DNA of 64,000 nt from the NCBI RefSeq assembly GCF_006517255.1, contig NZ_CP041185.1:3844001-3908000 (forward strand). Reading direction: 5' to 3'. Source of the stretch: Janthinobacterium tructae. Its GTDB lineage: Bacteria; Pseudomonadota; Gammaproteobacteria; Burkholderiales; Burkholderiaceae_D. This document shows, one piece after another, positions 8,452-25,260 of this stretch. Below the pieces are notes generated by a model. The model was not told the DNA's origin and made no database searches. It saw nothing but the letters and a program-made list of their open reading frames with translations. Made by a program: the position numbers and the translations under genes. Positions within the stretch are counted from its first letter, which is position 1, and each line of letters starts with the position of its first letter.

Positions 8452-10519
8452 CCTTTTCCACTTCGACCAGCGTATCGTAGAAGGTCGGCGCGCGGCCCAT
8501 GTCCGTCAGGCGCTGGCTGGTCACTTCATTGGCGTTCTTGCCATCGCTGGCGAGTTTCTTCCACCACACGGACAAGCCCACCACCAGGCCTTTTCTCGCC
8601 TTGTCCGTGACCCTGGCCTTGGCAACAAAGCTGCCACGGTCATTGAAGATGCGCACCATGTCGCCAGCGGCGATGCCGCGGGCGGCGCCATCATCGGGAT
8701 GGATATCAAGGTGCGGCTCGCCTTCGGCCGCGCGCAGGCTTTTCACGTTGACGAACGTGGAATTGAGGAAATTGCGCGCCGGCGGGGAAATCATGGCCAG
8801 CGGGAAACGCGCCGCCAATGCGGGATTGCTGGCCAACGATTCGTGCGGCGCAATATACGTCGGCAAGGGATCGAGTCCCGCCTGCGCCATGGCGCTGGAA
8901 TAAAACTCGCACTTGCCCGATGGTGTGGGGAAACCACCCTCGGCAAATGGCGCCTCTGGCATGGCCAGCTTTTGCCAGCCTGTGCGTTTCAGCGATTCCC
9001 AGTCGAAATGCACGGCGCGCGCATCCGTCGCATCGAAGGCCTTGGCCGCCAGCGCATCGTCGCTTTCCTGGAAGCACGGATCATCAAAGCCCATGTGTTG
9101 GGCCAGCAAGCGGAAGATTTCCGTATTCGCCTTCGCTTCGCCCAGCGGCGCCACGGCCGCATTGTTCGCCATCATGTATAAATGGCCGTAGGTGGAGTGC
9201 GCATCGATGTGTTCCAGCTGCGTGGTGGCGGGCAGCACGATGTCGGCGTAATCGACGGTGTCCGTCTGGAAATGTTCGAGCACGACCGTAAACAAGTCTT
9301 CACGGGCAAAGCCCTGCGCCACTTTCGAGGAATCGGGCGCCACGGCCAGGGGATTCGAGTTGTAGACGATCACGGCTTCCACTTGCGGGCCGAACTCGGG
9401 CGAACTGGTTTTCAGCAGATCGTCGCCGATGGTGCTCATGTTGATGGTGCGCGGCGTGCCTTTCAGTAAATCCGGGCGCTGCAGGGCCTTGCGGTTGACG
9501 GGGAAGGAACCCGAGCTCGACAGCTGCATGCCGCCGGCTGGATGGCGCCAGGCGCCCGTCAGGGCCGGCAGGCAGGCGATATTGCGCACCGCCATGCCGC
9601 CGCCATGCACGCGCTGCACGCCGTAGTTGGTACGGATGGCGGCGCCCTCGCCAGAACGGCACGCCTCACCGTACAGGCGCGCCAGTTCCACCACTTCCGT
9701 CGTGGTGATGCCGCACACCTCGGCCACGCGTTCGGGCGGCCATGCCATGGCGCGCTGTTTGAGTTCCGCATAGCCCACGGTGTAGCGGTCGATATAGTCC
9801 TGGTCAAGCAGGTTTTCCTTGATCAGGACATGCATCAAGCCCAGCGCCAGAGCCGCATCGGTGCCGGGCAACAAGGCGATATGCTGGTGGCATTTTTCGG
9901 CCGTGAGCGAGCGATACGGGTCGATGGCGATCAGGGTGGCGCCATTGCGCTTGGCTTCCTGGGCACGCATCCAGAAATGCAGGTTCGAGGCAATCGGGTT
10001 GCCGCCCCAGATGATGATCAATTTTGCGTTCTGGAATTGTTCCAGGTCAGTGCCGATGCTGGCGCCCACCGTATAGCGGTAGCCCGTGGCACCGGCCGAG
10101 GCGCAGATGGTGCGGTCCAGCAGGGAAGCACCGAGCTGGTTGAAAAAGCGCGACGACATCGACTCGCCCTGCACCAGGCCCATGGTACCGCAGTAGCTGT
10201 AAGGCAAGATCGCCTGCGGATCGCGCGCGGCGATCGGTTTCAAGCGGGCCGCGATGGTCTGCAATGCTTCTTCCCAGCTGATGCGCTCGAACTTTCCCTC
10301 CCCCTTCTTGCCCACGCGGCGCAGCGGATGCAGCAGCCGGTCCGCATGGTAGGTGCGTTCCGTGAAGCGCGACACCTTGGTGCACAGCACACCCGCCGTG
10401 GTCGGGTGATCAGGATCGCCCTTGACGGCTGTTGCCACGCCATCGGTCACGGTGACCAGGAGGGCGCAGGTATCGGGGCAGTCGAGCGGGCAGGCGGCGC
10501 GCACTTGGGTGGTGGTCAT
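8444..10519 (-). CDS. Molybdopterin-dependent oxidoreductase (formate dehydrogenase/DMSO reductase superfamily)
   Basis: A 691-residue Mo-bisPGD enzyme. The N-terminal CPLDCPDTC (residues 9-17), followed by a Cys in GVLCTKV, would bind a [4Fe-4S] cluster. Then come the molybdopterin domains (WGGNPIASN, LPGTDAALALGL, VLPATTQLEHIDAH) and a C-terminal molydopterin-dinucleotide-binding barrel. There is no Tat signal, so it is probably cytoplasmic. The start at 10519 (MTTTQVRAACPLD) is preferred to an in-frame ATG at 10588, because the family begins with the Cys motif. Substrate is unknown; such proteins are often loosely named formate dehydrogenase. It is followed by the overlapping lipoprotein peptidase. 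Confidence 0.9.
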   Translation of the reverse strand: MTTTQVRAACPLDCPDTCALLVTVTDGVATAVKGDPDHPTTAGVLCTKVSRFTERTYHADRLLHPLRRVGKKGEGKFERISWEEALQTIAARLKPIAARDPQAILPYSYCGTMGLVQGESMSSRFFNQLGASLLDRTICASAGATGYRYTVGASIGTDLEQFQNAKLIIIWGGNPIASNLHFWMRAQEAKRNGATLIAIDPYRSLTAEKCHQHIALLPGTDAALALGLMHVLIKENLLDQDYIDRYTVGYAELKQRAMAWPPERVAEVCGITTTEVVELARLYGEACRSGEGAAIRTNYGVQRVHGGGMAVRNIACLPALTGAWRHPAGGMQLSSSGSFPVNRKALQRPDLLKGTPRTINMSTIGDDLLKTSSPEFGPQVEAVIVYNSNPLAVAPDSSKVAQGFAREDLFTVVLEHFQTDTVDYADIVLPATTQLEHIDAHSTYGHLYMMANNAAVAPLGEAKANTEIFRLLAQHMGFDDPCFQESDDALAAKAFDATDARAVHFDWESLKRTGWQKLAMPEAPFAEGGFPTPSGKCEFYSSAMAQAGLDPLPTYIAPHESLASNPALAARFPLAMISPPARNFLNSTFVNVKSLRAAEGEPHLDIHPDDGAARGIAAGDMVRIFNDRGSFVAKARVTDKARKGLVVGLSVWWKKLASDGKNANEVTSQRLTDMGRAPTFYDTLVEVEKVG

Positions 10520-10725
10520 GGTGCAATCCAAAAACGTTGGGGGAAGGCGATACTGTAAACCATTCCGCGTGCTTGCTGTTGGCGCCATGGCAAGCTGGTC
10601 CGTGCGCTGGATTTACCCGGCAAACAAGGGCTACAATGCACCATTAGCCGCGTCTGTTTTTGATCAATCAGCCGCGGTGCGGCGCGCCATACATTGCTGC
10701 GTGCCAGCATCCACAGGAGAGTCCC

Positions 10726-11919
10726 ATGAAACTAGTTGATCCGATCTTGGCGTTTCAATCCGAGCTGCAAGGTATCCGCCGCGACCTGCATGCGCACCCC
10801 GAACTGTGCTACGAAGAACAACGCACCTCGGACGTGGTCGCCGCCAAACTGACGGAATGGGGCATTCCCGTGGTACGCGGCCTGGGCCGCACCGGCGTGG
10901 TCGGCATCATCCAGCATGGCACCTCGACACGCGCCATCGGCCTGCGCGCCGACATGGATGCCTTGCCGATGCAGGAAATGAATACTTTCGAGCATGCTTC
11001 ACGCCACCCGGGCAAGATGCACGCCTGCGGCCATGACGGCCACACGGCCATGCTGCTCGGTGCCGCCCATTACCTGGCGCAACACCGCAACTTCGATGGC
11101 ACGGTCTACCTTGTCTTCCAGCCAGCCGAAGAGGGCGGCGCCGGCGCGCGCGAAATGATCGAAGATGGCTTGTTTACCCGCTTTCCCATGGATGCCATCT
11201 ACGGCATGCACAACTGGCCGGGCGCCGAAACAGGCACGCTGAGCGTGGTGGAAGGGCCGATGATGGCGTCGAGCAATGAATTCCACGTCACCGTCAAAGG
11301 CAAGGGCGCGCACGCGGCGCAGCCCCACAAGGGCATCGACCCCGTGATGGTGGCCGTGCAAATCGCCCAAAGCTGGCAAACCGTCATCACGCGCAACAAG
11401 AGCCCGCTAGATACGGCCGTGCTGTCCATCACGCAAATCCATGCGGGCAGCGCCACCAATGTCATTCCCGACGATGCCAGCCTGGTCGGCACCGTGCGCA
11501 CATTCACCACGCCCGTGCTGGACCTGATCGAAGAGCGCATGCGCGAGATCGCCGTGCACACGGCCGCCGCCTTTGGCGCAGAAGTCGAGTTCCACTTCAA
11601 GCGCAACTATCCGCCGCTGGTCAACCACGCGAAAGAAACGGCGTTTGCCGTCGAGGTGATGAAAAGCGTGGTGGGGGCCGACAAGGTCAACGCGAATGTC
11701 GAACCGACGATGGGCGCGGAAGATTTTGCTTTTTTCCTGCAAGAAAAAGCCGGCTGCTACATCTTCATCGGCAATGGCGATGGCGAGCACCGCGATGGCG
11801 GTCACGGCCTGGGGCCATGCGTTCTGCACAATGGCAGCTACGACTTCAACGACCATCTGCTGCCCATCGGCGCCAGTTTCTGGGTCAAGCTGGCCGAAGC
11901 GAGCCTGCCCGTCGCTTAA
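10726..11919 (+). CDS. M20-family amidohydrolase (hippurate hydrolase/N-acyl amino acid amidohydrolase)
   Basis: A 397-residue M20D metallopeptidase-like amidohydrolase. The dinuclear metal site is visible in HAHPELCYEE, MHACGHDGHTAMLLG, the EEGGAGAREM catalytic Glu region and the PTMGAEDFAFF near residue 345. It probably hydrolyses N-acyl or N-benzoyl amino acids in the cytoplasm. The start at 10726 follows a clear CAGGAG. An upstream in-frame ATG at 10660 lacks one. The stop overlaps the stop of the convergent dehydrogenase gene by 4 nt (TTAA shared). Confidence 0.92.
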   Translation: MKLVDPILAFQSELQGIRRDLHAHPELCYEEQRTSDVVAAKLTEWGIPVVRGLGRTGVVGIIQHGTSTRAIGLRADMDALPMQEMNTFEHASRHPGKMHACGHDGHTAMLLGAAHYLAQHRNFDGTVYLVFQPAEEGGAGAREMIEDGLFTRFPMDAIYGMHNWPGAETGTLSVVEGPMMASSNEFHVTVKGKGAHAAQPHKGIDPVMVAVQIAQSWQTVITRNKSPLDTAVLSITQIHAGSATNVIPDDASLVGTVRTFTTPVLDLIEERMREIAVHTAAAFGAEVEFHFKRNYPPLVNHAKETAFAVEVMKSVVGADKVNANVEPTMGAEDFAFFLQEKAGCYIFIGNGDGEHRDGGHGLGPCVLHNGSYDFNDHLLPIGASFWVKLAEASLPVA

Positions 11920-12818
11920 CTGAGCTTGTCCGGGCCGTCACCGAGGCGCTGGCCCGGATTCAACGCTTCCAGGGCCAGCAAGGCAGCAGCATGGTCGGCT
12001 GTCGGGTACGTTTCGGCAATGGTTTCATAGCGCTGCGTCACCAGTTGTGTCACCGGCAAGGTGACGTGCGCCGCTTCGGCCGCCGCGAGGATATTGTGCA
12101 TATCCTTGATCTGACTCTTCACCTGGCCACCGGCAACAAAATTGCGCTCCAACATGCGCTGGCCATGTATTTCCAAAATCTTGCTCTCAGCAAAACCGCC
12201 GCGGATGGCTGCCCGTACGGCGCTTGCATCGGCGCCCGCCGCCTGGGCCAGCAACAGCGCTTCGGCCACGATATTCAGGGTCGCGCCGACGATCAGCTGA
12301 TTGCACAGCTTGGCCACCTGGCCACTGCCGGGCGGGCCCACCAAAGTCGGACGGCCCATGGCCGCCAGAATCGCCTCAACCCGCGCGTAATCACTGGTGC
12401 TGGCGCCAGCCATGATGGCCAGGGTACCCGCCTGCGCCCCCGCGACGCCGCCCGACACAGGCGCATCGATGAAGGCATGGCCTGCCGCCTGCAAAGTGGC
12501 ATGAAATTGCCGGGCTTCTGATTGTTGGGTGGAACTCATATCGATCCACAGCGCACCTGCGGGCAGGGCCGGCAGCGCCTCTTGCAACACCTGCGCCACG
12601 ATGGGACCGGCTTCCAGCATCGAGATAACCACGTCCGCGCCACTGACCGCCTCAGCTATGGAAACGGCCGGCTGCGCCCCTGCCGCACGCAGCACTTGGG
12701 CCTTGCTGTGCGTGCGATTCCAAATTGTGACAGAATATCCAGCGCGTAGCAGGCACCGGACCATCGGATCCCCCATCAGACCGATACCGAGAAATGCGAT
12801 TTTTGTAGAGAATGTCAA
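11916..12818 (-). CDS. NAD(P)-dependent beta-hydroxyacid dehydrogenase (3-hydroxyisobutyrate dehydrogenase family)
   Basis: About 300 residues. The N-terminal Rossmann motif FLGIGLMGDPM is followed by WNRT, then the substrate-binding DAPVSGGVAGAQAGTLAIMAG (near residue 120) and the catalytic Lys in GSGQVAKLCNQ. The family oxidises 3-hydroxyisobutyrate, tartronate semialdehyde or related beta-hydroxyacids; the exact substrate is not evident. No ATG is well placed. A TTG at 12818 is preceded by AGGGG at a 5-nt spacing and gives MTFSTKIAFLG, so I prefer it over the TTG at 12839. Convergent with the amidohydrolase. Confidence 0.88.
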   Translation of the reverse strand: MTFSTKIAFLGIGLMGDPMVRCLLRAGYSVTIWNRTHSKAQVLRAAGAQPAVSIAEAVSGADVVISMLEAGPIVAQVLQEALPALPAGALWIDMSSTQQSEARQFHATLQAAGHAFIDAPVSGGVAGAQAGTLAIMAGASTSDYARVEAILAAMGRPTLVGPPGSGQVAKLCNQLIVGATLNIVAEALLLAQAAGADASAVRAAIRGGFAESKILEIHGQRMLERNFVAGGQVKSQIKDMHNILAAAEAAHVTLPVTQLVTQRYETIAETYPTADHAAALLALEALNPGQRLGDGPDKLS

Positions 12819-12901
12819 TTGAACCCCTGAGATCAACAAGTGGCGAGAGCGGCATCAAAGCAAGGTGCCTGTACAACAATAGCCTATCGGCCAATTTTAC
12901 G

Positions 12902-13474
12902 ATGAAAGCCTCTATGTTTTTCAAGAAGAATCTCCTCAAATCCATCGCCGCCGTTGCCGCGCTGATGGCGGCCAACGCCGGCTTTGCCGCCGACGACAAA
13001 CTGATCGACTCCGTCTACGGCGAATATGCCAAGGGCGTGAAGGTACAAATGGTACGCGCTGGCGTGACCTCGAACTGGGATAAGGCCTGGTTTGTATCGA
13101 ATGGCACGCAGCTGAGCGGTTACTGGGATGCCAGCATCGGCGGTTGGGATGGCAAGAGCTATCGCAACGTCCCTGGCCAGCATCAAAAACTGTGGGATCT
13201 GGGCTTTACTCCCGTGTTCCGCTTTGAAAACACAAACAAGCTGGGTTTCTATGCAGAAGGCGGTATTGGCGTACACATGCTGTCCAAGCTGTACGACAAC
13301 GACGATAACCGTCTGTCGACCCACTTCCAGTTTGGCGACCATATCGGCGTCGGCTATATCTTCAATAACAAATGGGAAGTCGCTGCAAAGATCCAGCATT
13401 TCTCGAACGGCGGCTACAAGAAGCCTAACAGCGGCGTCAATTTCATGAACGTCAAAGTCGCTTATCACTTTTAA
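12902..13474 (+). CDS. pagL: Lipid A 3-O-deacylase, PagL-like outer-membrane protein
   Basis: A 190-residue protein with a signal peptide (cleavage near residue 29, GFAADD) and alternating beta-barrel strands ending in an aromatic C-terminal residue (YHF), typical of small outer-membrane barrels. The active-site strand holds HFSNGGYKKPNSG, with His166 and Ser168 in the PagL HxSN pattern. PagL removes the 3-O acyl chain from lipid A. The family's acidic catalytic partner, usually a Glu about 14 residues after the His, is Asn180 here, so activity is uncertain. The ribosome-binding site is weak; an ATG at 12914 is an alternative start. A strong terminator follows. Confidence 0.8.
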   Translation: MKASMFFKKNLLKSIAAVAALMAANAGFAADDKLIDSVYGEYAKGVKVQMVRAGVTSNWDKAWFVSNGTQLSGYWDASIGGWDGKSYRNVPGQHQKLWDLGFTPVFRFENTNKLGFYAEGGIGVHMLSKLYDNDDNRLSTHFQFGDHIGVGYIFNNKWEVAAKIQHFSNGGYKKPNSGVNFMNVKVAYHF

Positions 13475-13495
13475 TGGGCTTGATAAATGACAAAG

Positions 13496-13519
13496 GCAGC
13501 GCGTAGCGCTGCTTTTTTT
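13496..13519 (+). terminator. Rho-independent terminator after pagL-like gene
   Basis: A 7-bp GC-rich stem GCAGCGC/GCGCTGC with a GTA loop, followed by seven T, 21 bp after the stop codon. Confidence 0.88.
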
Positions 13520-13570
13520 GTCTGTTGCATTGGCAGTTGATGAACAGCCGCGGTCAGTCACTTCGTGATC

Positions 13571-13597
13571 GGGATGTGCCCCACTGGGGCGCATCCC
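13571..13597. repeat. Isolated 12-bp stem-loop in non-coding region
   Basis: GGGATGTGCCCC and GGGGCGCATCCC flank a 3-nt loop and pair along their full length with one G-T wobble. No T-tract follows. It lies in the 355-bp gap between the pagL-like gene and the 5S rRNA, which otherwise holds only the REP array and rRNA terminator. Confidence 0.5.
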
Positions 13598-13650
13598 CCC
13601 GCCGCGCACGTTGGCGATGACTCTTGCGTTGGTGCTATGGAGGCTCCGGC

Positions 13651-13715
13651 CGCAGGTTGGCGCAGGTTGGCGTAGGTCGGCGTAGGTCGGCTTAGCGCAA
13701 CGCGCGTAAGCCGAC
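13651..13715. repeat. REP-like palindrome preceded by four tandem 10-mers
   Basis: Four consecutive copies of CGYAGGTYGG (13651-13690) lead into a hairpin whose arms are GTCGGCTTA and TAAGCCGAC (13685-13715). The same GTAGGTCGG head and palindrome recur in the mnmE-yidC and dnaN-gyrB spacers, so this is a dispersed REP family. Confidence 0.8.
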
Positions 13716-13755
13716 AGGCACCACCAGCACCAGCAGCAAACAAAACCACCAGACG

Positions 13756-13789
13756 AAAAAAAACCCGGCCATTTCTGATCGGGTTTTTC
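13756..13789 (-). terminator. Terminator of the left rRNA operon
   Basis: On the minus strand AAAACCCG...CGGGTTTTTTTT forms a stem with a T8 tract about 40 bp after the 5S gene. A near-identical copy ends the other operon at 19624-19657. Confidence 0.85.
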
Positions 13790-13829
13790 TCAAGGAGAAA
13801 CAGCCGGGGGCTGTTTCACCAAATAACAA

Positions 13830-13944
13830 GCCTGACGATAACCTACTTTCACACTGGTTGCAGCACTATCATCGGCGCAAAGTTGTTTCACGGTCCTGTT
13901 CGGGATGGGAAGGGGTGGGACCAACTTGCTATGGTCATCAGGCA
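13830..13944 (-). rRNA. rrf: 5S rRNA (left operon)
   Basis: About 115 nt. Shows the universal GGTCCCACCCCTTCCCATCCCG-type core (given here only as a landmark) and terminal pairing TGCCTGA/TCAGGC. Identical over its length to the copy at 19676-19790. Confidence 0.95.
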
Positions 13945-14075
13945 TAACTTGTACTGGCATTTGTCCTCGATGGAGCGACAAAGCCTGAATCTGGAAGAAG
14001 CAAAGATTGGGTAATGAATAGTAGTATCAACAAACGCACAACGTTGTACCGTCTTATCCTCTGTACCTGCTAAGG

Positions 14076-16963
<2,888 letters not shown>

Positions 16964-17197
16964 TTAGCCTCTCATCATTTGCATGATGAAAGAGCGCTAC
17001 AGGGATAAGAAAGTACAACGTTGTTGCTTGTTTGTTGATACATACAATCATTACCCATCGATTCGCTTTTTACGGCAAACCGATCAATAAATAATCTTTA
17101 CTTCTTCCAGATTGTTAAAGAACATACAGCACTTGATCTCGAAAAGACCAAACCTAAATCCCGGTGCATGATCAGCACTGATTTACGTTTGAACTTT

Positions 17198-17273
17198 TGG
17201 TGGAGGATGACGGGATCGAACCGACGACCCCCTGCTTGCAAAGCAGGTGCTCTCCCAGCTGAGCTAATCCCCC
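17198..17273 (-). tRNA. tRNA-Ala (anticodon TGC), left operon
   Basis: 76 nt with an encoded CCA end, a TTCGATCC T-loop and a CTTTGCAAG anticodon loop. It lies in the 16S-23S spacer, 24 nt downstream of tRNA-Ile. Confidence 0.97.
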
Positions 17274-17298
17274 TAGGGTATTTCCAGACTACAGAAAC

Positions 17299-17375
17299 TG
17301 GTAGGGCTGGTTGGACTCGAACCAACGACCCCCGCGTTATCAACACGGTGCTCTAACCAGCTGAGCTACAGCCCC
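17299..17375 (-). tRNA. tRNA-Ile (anticodon GAT), left operon
   Basis: 77 nt with encoded CCA. The anticodon loop TTGATAA reads GAT. First tRNA of the Ile-Ala pair in the 16S-23S spacer. Confidence 0.97.
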
Positions 17376-17400
17376 AAATGCTGTTCTTTATATTAACAGC

Positions 17401-17422
17401 CGATAAGTGTGAACATTTGATG
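17401..17422 (-). other. 3' arm of the 16S processing stem (left operon)
   Basis: These 22 nt pair with 19146-19167 in the leader, with only two G-U pairs. The stem would loop out the whole 16S and is the expected RNase III site for releasing pre-16S. Confidence 0.75.
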
Positions 17423-17452
17423 CGTGAATCATTACTGATTCAGTGCAAACTC

Positions 17453-18986
<1,534 letters not shown>

Positions 18987-19145
18987 AATCTCTGTTACTT
19001 TGCCATTTTATTGGCACCGTCTTGCGACGGGTCGCTCACTCAAAAAACTGACAGGCCACTACTTGCGTAGCGCCTATTTCATTATTTCTTGTGAACATTT
19101 GATATTTTAAGTTAGACGCCAATCCGAAGATTGGCGCTGCACTTA

Positions 19146-19188
19146 CATCAAATGCCCACACTTATCGACTGTTAATTGTTAAAGAACG
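19146..19188 (-). promoter_or_regulatory. rRNA leader: RNase III arm and boxA antitermination site
   Basis: 19146-19167 is complementary to 17401-17422 beyond the 16S 3' end. Just upstream on the RNA, GTTCTTTAACAATTAACAG (19169-19188 region) contains the boxA core CTTTAACAA used by the NusB/S10 antitermination complex. Confidence 0.75.
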
Positions 19189-19251
19189 GTATTCGGTACT
19201 GCTTTCGCGCTATCGACAAAGCGTTGTGTTTGTCAGCTGCGAAGAAGAAAG

Positions 19252-19280
19252 AGTATGGAGCATTTCGCTAAATCCGTCAA
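19252..19280 (-). promoter_or_regulatory. Promoter of the left rRNA operon
   Basis: TTGACG (19275-19280) and CATACT (19252-19257) are separated by 17 bp. The same hexamers and spacing occur at 25127-25155, with different sequence between them, which supports function. Thus the left operon need not rely on read-through from the right one. Confidence 0.75.
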
Positions 19281-19410
19281 GCTTCTTTTTTACTACCCTC
19301 ACCGTTTCAAGTGATCCCGTTGTTTCGCAAACTGCAGCGTCTCATTGGGGAGGCGAACTATAGCAAAGCTATACGCAGGCAGCAAGGTTTATTCTAAGAA
19401 AGTGTGAAAT

Positions 19411-19615
19411 TTAATGGTGCGATGCGATATCGCCATCAAATTGACCAGGTAATACTATCGTGGACGCCCTGGTGCCCATTGACGCTGACATATTAACGGG
19501 CTGATCCACACGCAACTGCACCAGCTCGGCGCCGGCCTGGTGACTGCAGGAGCATCAATACGAAGATTAATACTGGCTGACGACTGCAATTTTTGTAATG
19601 CCTGGAGAATAAACC
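19411..19615 (-). pseudogene. Decayed gene fragment between the rRNA operons
   Basis: Reading the minus strand to the TAA at 19411-19413 gives a plausible C-terminus (AELVQLRVDQPVNMSA, then GTRASTIVLPG and FDGDIASHH), with GC-rich third positions in its first half. Further upstream, the coding look moves to another frame (QKLQSSASINLRIDAP), as after a frameshift. There is no start or full domain. I do not recognise the family. The fragment lies directly after the terminator of the right operon. It could be chance. Confidence 0.35.
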
Positions 19616-19623
19616 ACCAGACG

Positions 19624-19657
19624 AAAAAAAACCCGACCATTTCTGATCGGGTTTTTC
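19624..19657 (-). terminator. Terminator of the right rRNA operon
   Basis: Same hairpin and T8 tract as at 13756-13789, with one base changed in the stem (GGTCGGG for GGCCGGG). Confidence 0.85.
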
Positions 19658-19675
19658 TCTTACTGCGAATAACAA

Positions 19676-19790
19676 GCCTGACGATAACCTACTTTCACAC
19701 TGGTTGCAGCACTATCATCGGCGCAAAGTTGTTTCACGGTCCTGTTCGGGATGGGAAGGGGTGGGACCAACTTGCTATGGTCATCAGGCA
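19676..19790 (-). rRNA. rrf: 5S rRNA (right operon)
   Basis: 115 nt, identical to the 13830-13944 copy. It is the promoter-distal gene of the right operon. Confidence 0.95.
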
Positions 19791-19922
19791 TAACTTGTAC
19801 TGGCATTTGTCCTCAGTTGAGCGACAAAGCCTGAATCTGGAAGAAGCAAAGATTGGGGTAATGAATAGTAGTATCAACAAACGCACAACGTTGTACCGTC
19901 TTATCCTCTGTACCTGCTAAGG

Positions 19923-22809
<2,887 letters not shown>

Positions 22810-23047
22810 TTAGCCTCTGATCACTAGGTGTCCAAAGAGCGCTACAGGGATAAGAAAGTACAACGTTGTTGCTTGTTTGTTGATACATACAATCATTACC
22901 CATCAAGTCGCCTCATGCATTGCTGCACGCATAGACTTGATCAATAAATAATCTTTACTTCTTCCAGATTGTTAAAGAACGAAACAGCTTTGATCGCTAA
23001 AAGATCAAACCTAAACCTGACGGCTTACGTTTGCACTTTCAAAGTAT

Positions 23048-23123
23048 TGGTGGAGGATGACGGGATCGAACCGACGACCCCCTGCTTGCAAAGCAGGTGC
23101 TCTCCCAGCTGAGCTAATCCCCC
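23048..23123 (-). tRNA. tRNA-Ala (anticodon TGC), right operon
   Basis: 76 nt, identical to the left-operon copy; encoded CCA and TGC anticodon. Confidence 0.97.
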
Positions 23124-23142
23124 TGAGATTTTACTAATTAGC

Positions 23143-23219
23143 TGGTAGGGCTGGTTGGACTCGAACCAACGACCCCCGCGTTATCAACACGGTGCTCTAA
23201 CCAGCTGAGCTACAGCCCC
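23143..23219 (-). tRNA. tRNA-Ile (anticodon GAT), right operon
   Basis: 77 nt, identical to the left-operon copy. The spacer sequences around both tRNAs do differ between operons. Confidence 0.97.
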
Positions 23220-23263
23220 AACGCGGAACTACTACGACTACTGTTTCTTCTTAATTAAACAGC

Positions 23264-23285
23264 CGATAAGTGTGAACATTTGATG
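23264..23285 (-). other. 3' arm of the 16S processing stem (right operon)
   Basis: Complementary to 25010-25031 in the leader; the equivalent of 17401-17422. Confidence 0.72.
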
Positions 23286-23314
23286 CGTGAATCATTACTG
23301 ATTCGTGCAAACTC

Positions 23315-24848
<1,534 letters not shown>

Positions 24849-25009
24849 AATCTCTGTTACTTTGCCCTTTTACAGGCACCGTCATTTCTGACGGGTCGCT
24901 CACTCAAAAAACTGACAGGCCACTACTTGCGTAGCGCCTATTTCATTATTTCTTGTGAACATTTGATATTTTAAGTTAGACGCCAATCCGAAGATTGGCG
25001 CTGCACTTA

Positions 25010-25052
25010 CATCAAATGCTCACACTTATCGACTGTTAATTGTTAAAGAACG
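25010..25052 (-). promoter_or_regulatory. rRNA leader of the right operon: RNase III arm and boxA
   Basis: 25010-25031 pairs with 23264-23285. 25033-25052 carries the same boxA-containing sequence as the left leader. Confidence 0.75.
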
Positions 25053-25126
25053 GTATTCGGTACTGCTTATTTGCTACTTTCGCGCTATCGACAAAGCGTT
25101 GTGTTTGTCAGCTGCGAAGAAGGAAG

Positions 25127-25155
25127 AGTATGAAGCTTTTTCAGCATTTCGTCAA
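25127..25155 (-). promoter_or_regulatory. Promoter of the right rRNA operon
   Basis: TTGACG (25150-25155), a 17-bp spacer, and CATACT (25127-25132). The hexamers are conserved with the left promoter while the spacer is not. Confidence 0.75.
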
Positions 25156-25260
25156 CCTTCTTTTTTACCCACTTCACTCAGCATTTGCATGCATCGTTCA
25201 GCGAGGGGGCGAATTATAGCCGTGCCCCGTGCACCCTGCAAGGGCTATTTGCGGCCATTT

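Noticed and set aside
17168..17356. Small open frames across the tRNA spacer
   Set aside because: Overlap the Ile and Ala tRNA genes and carry only tRNA sequence.
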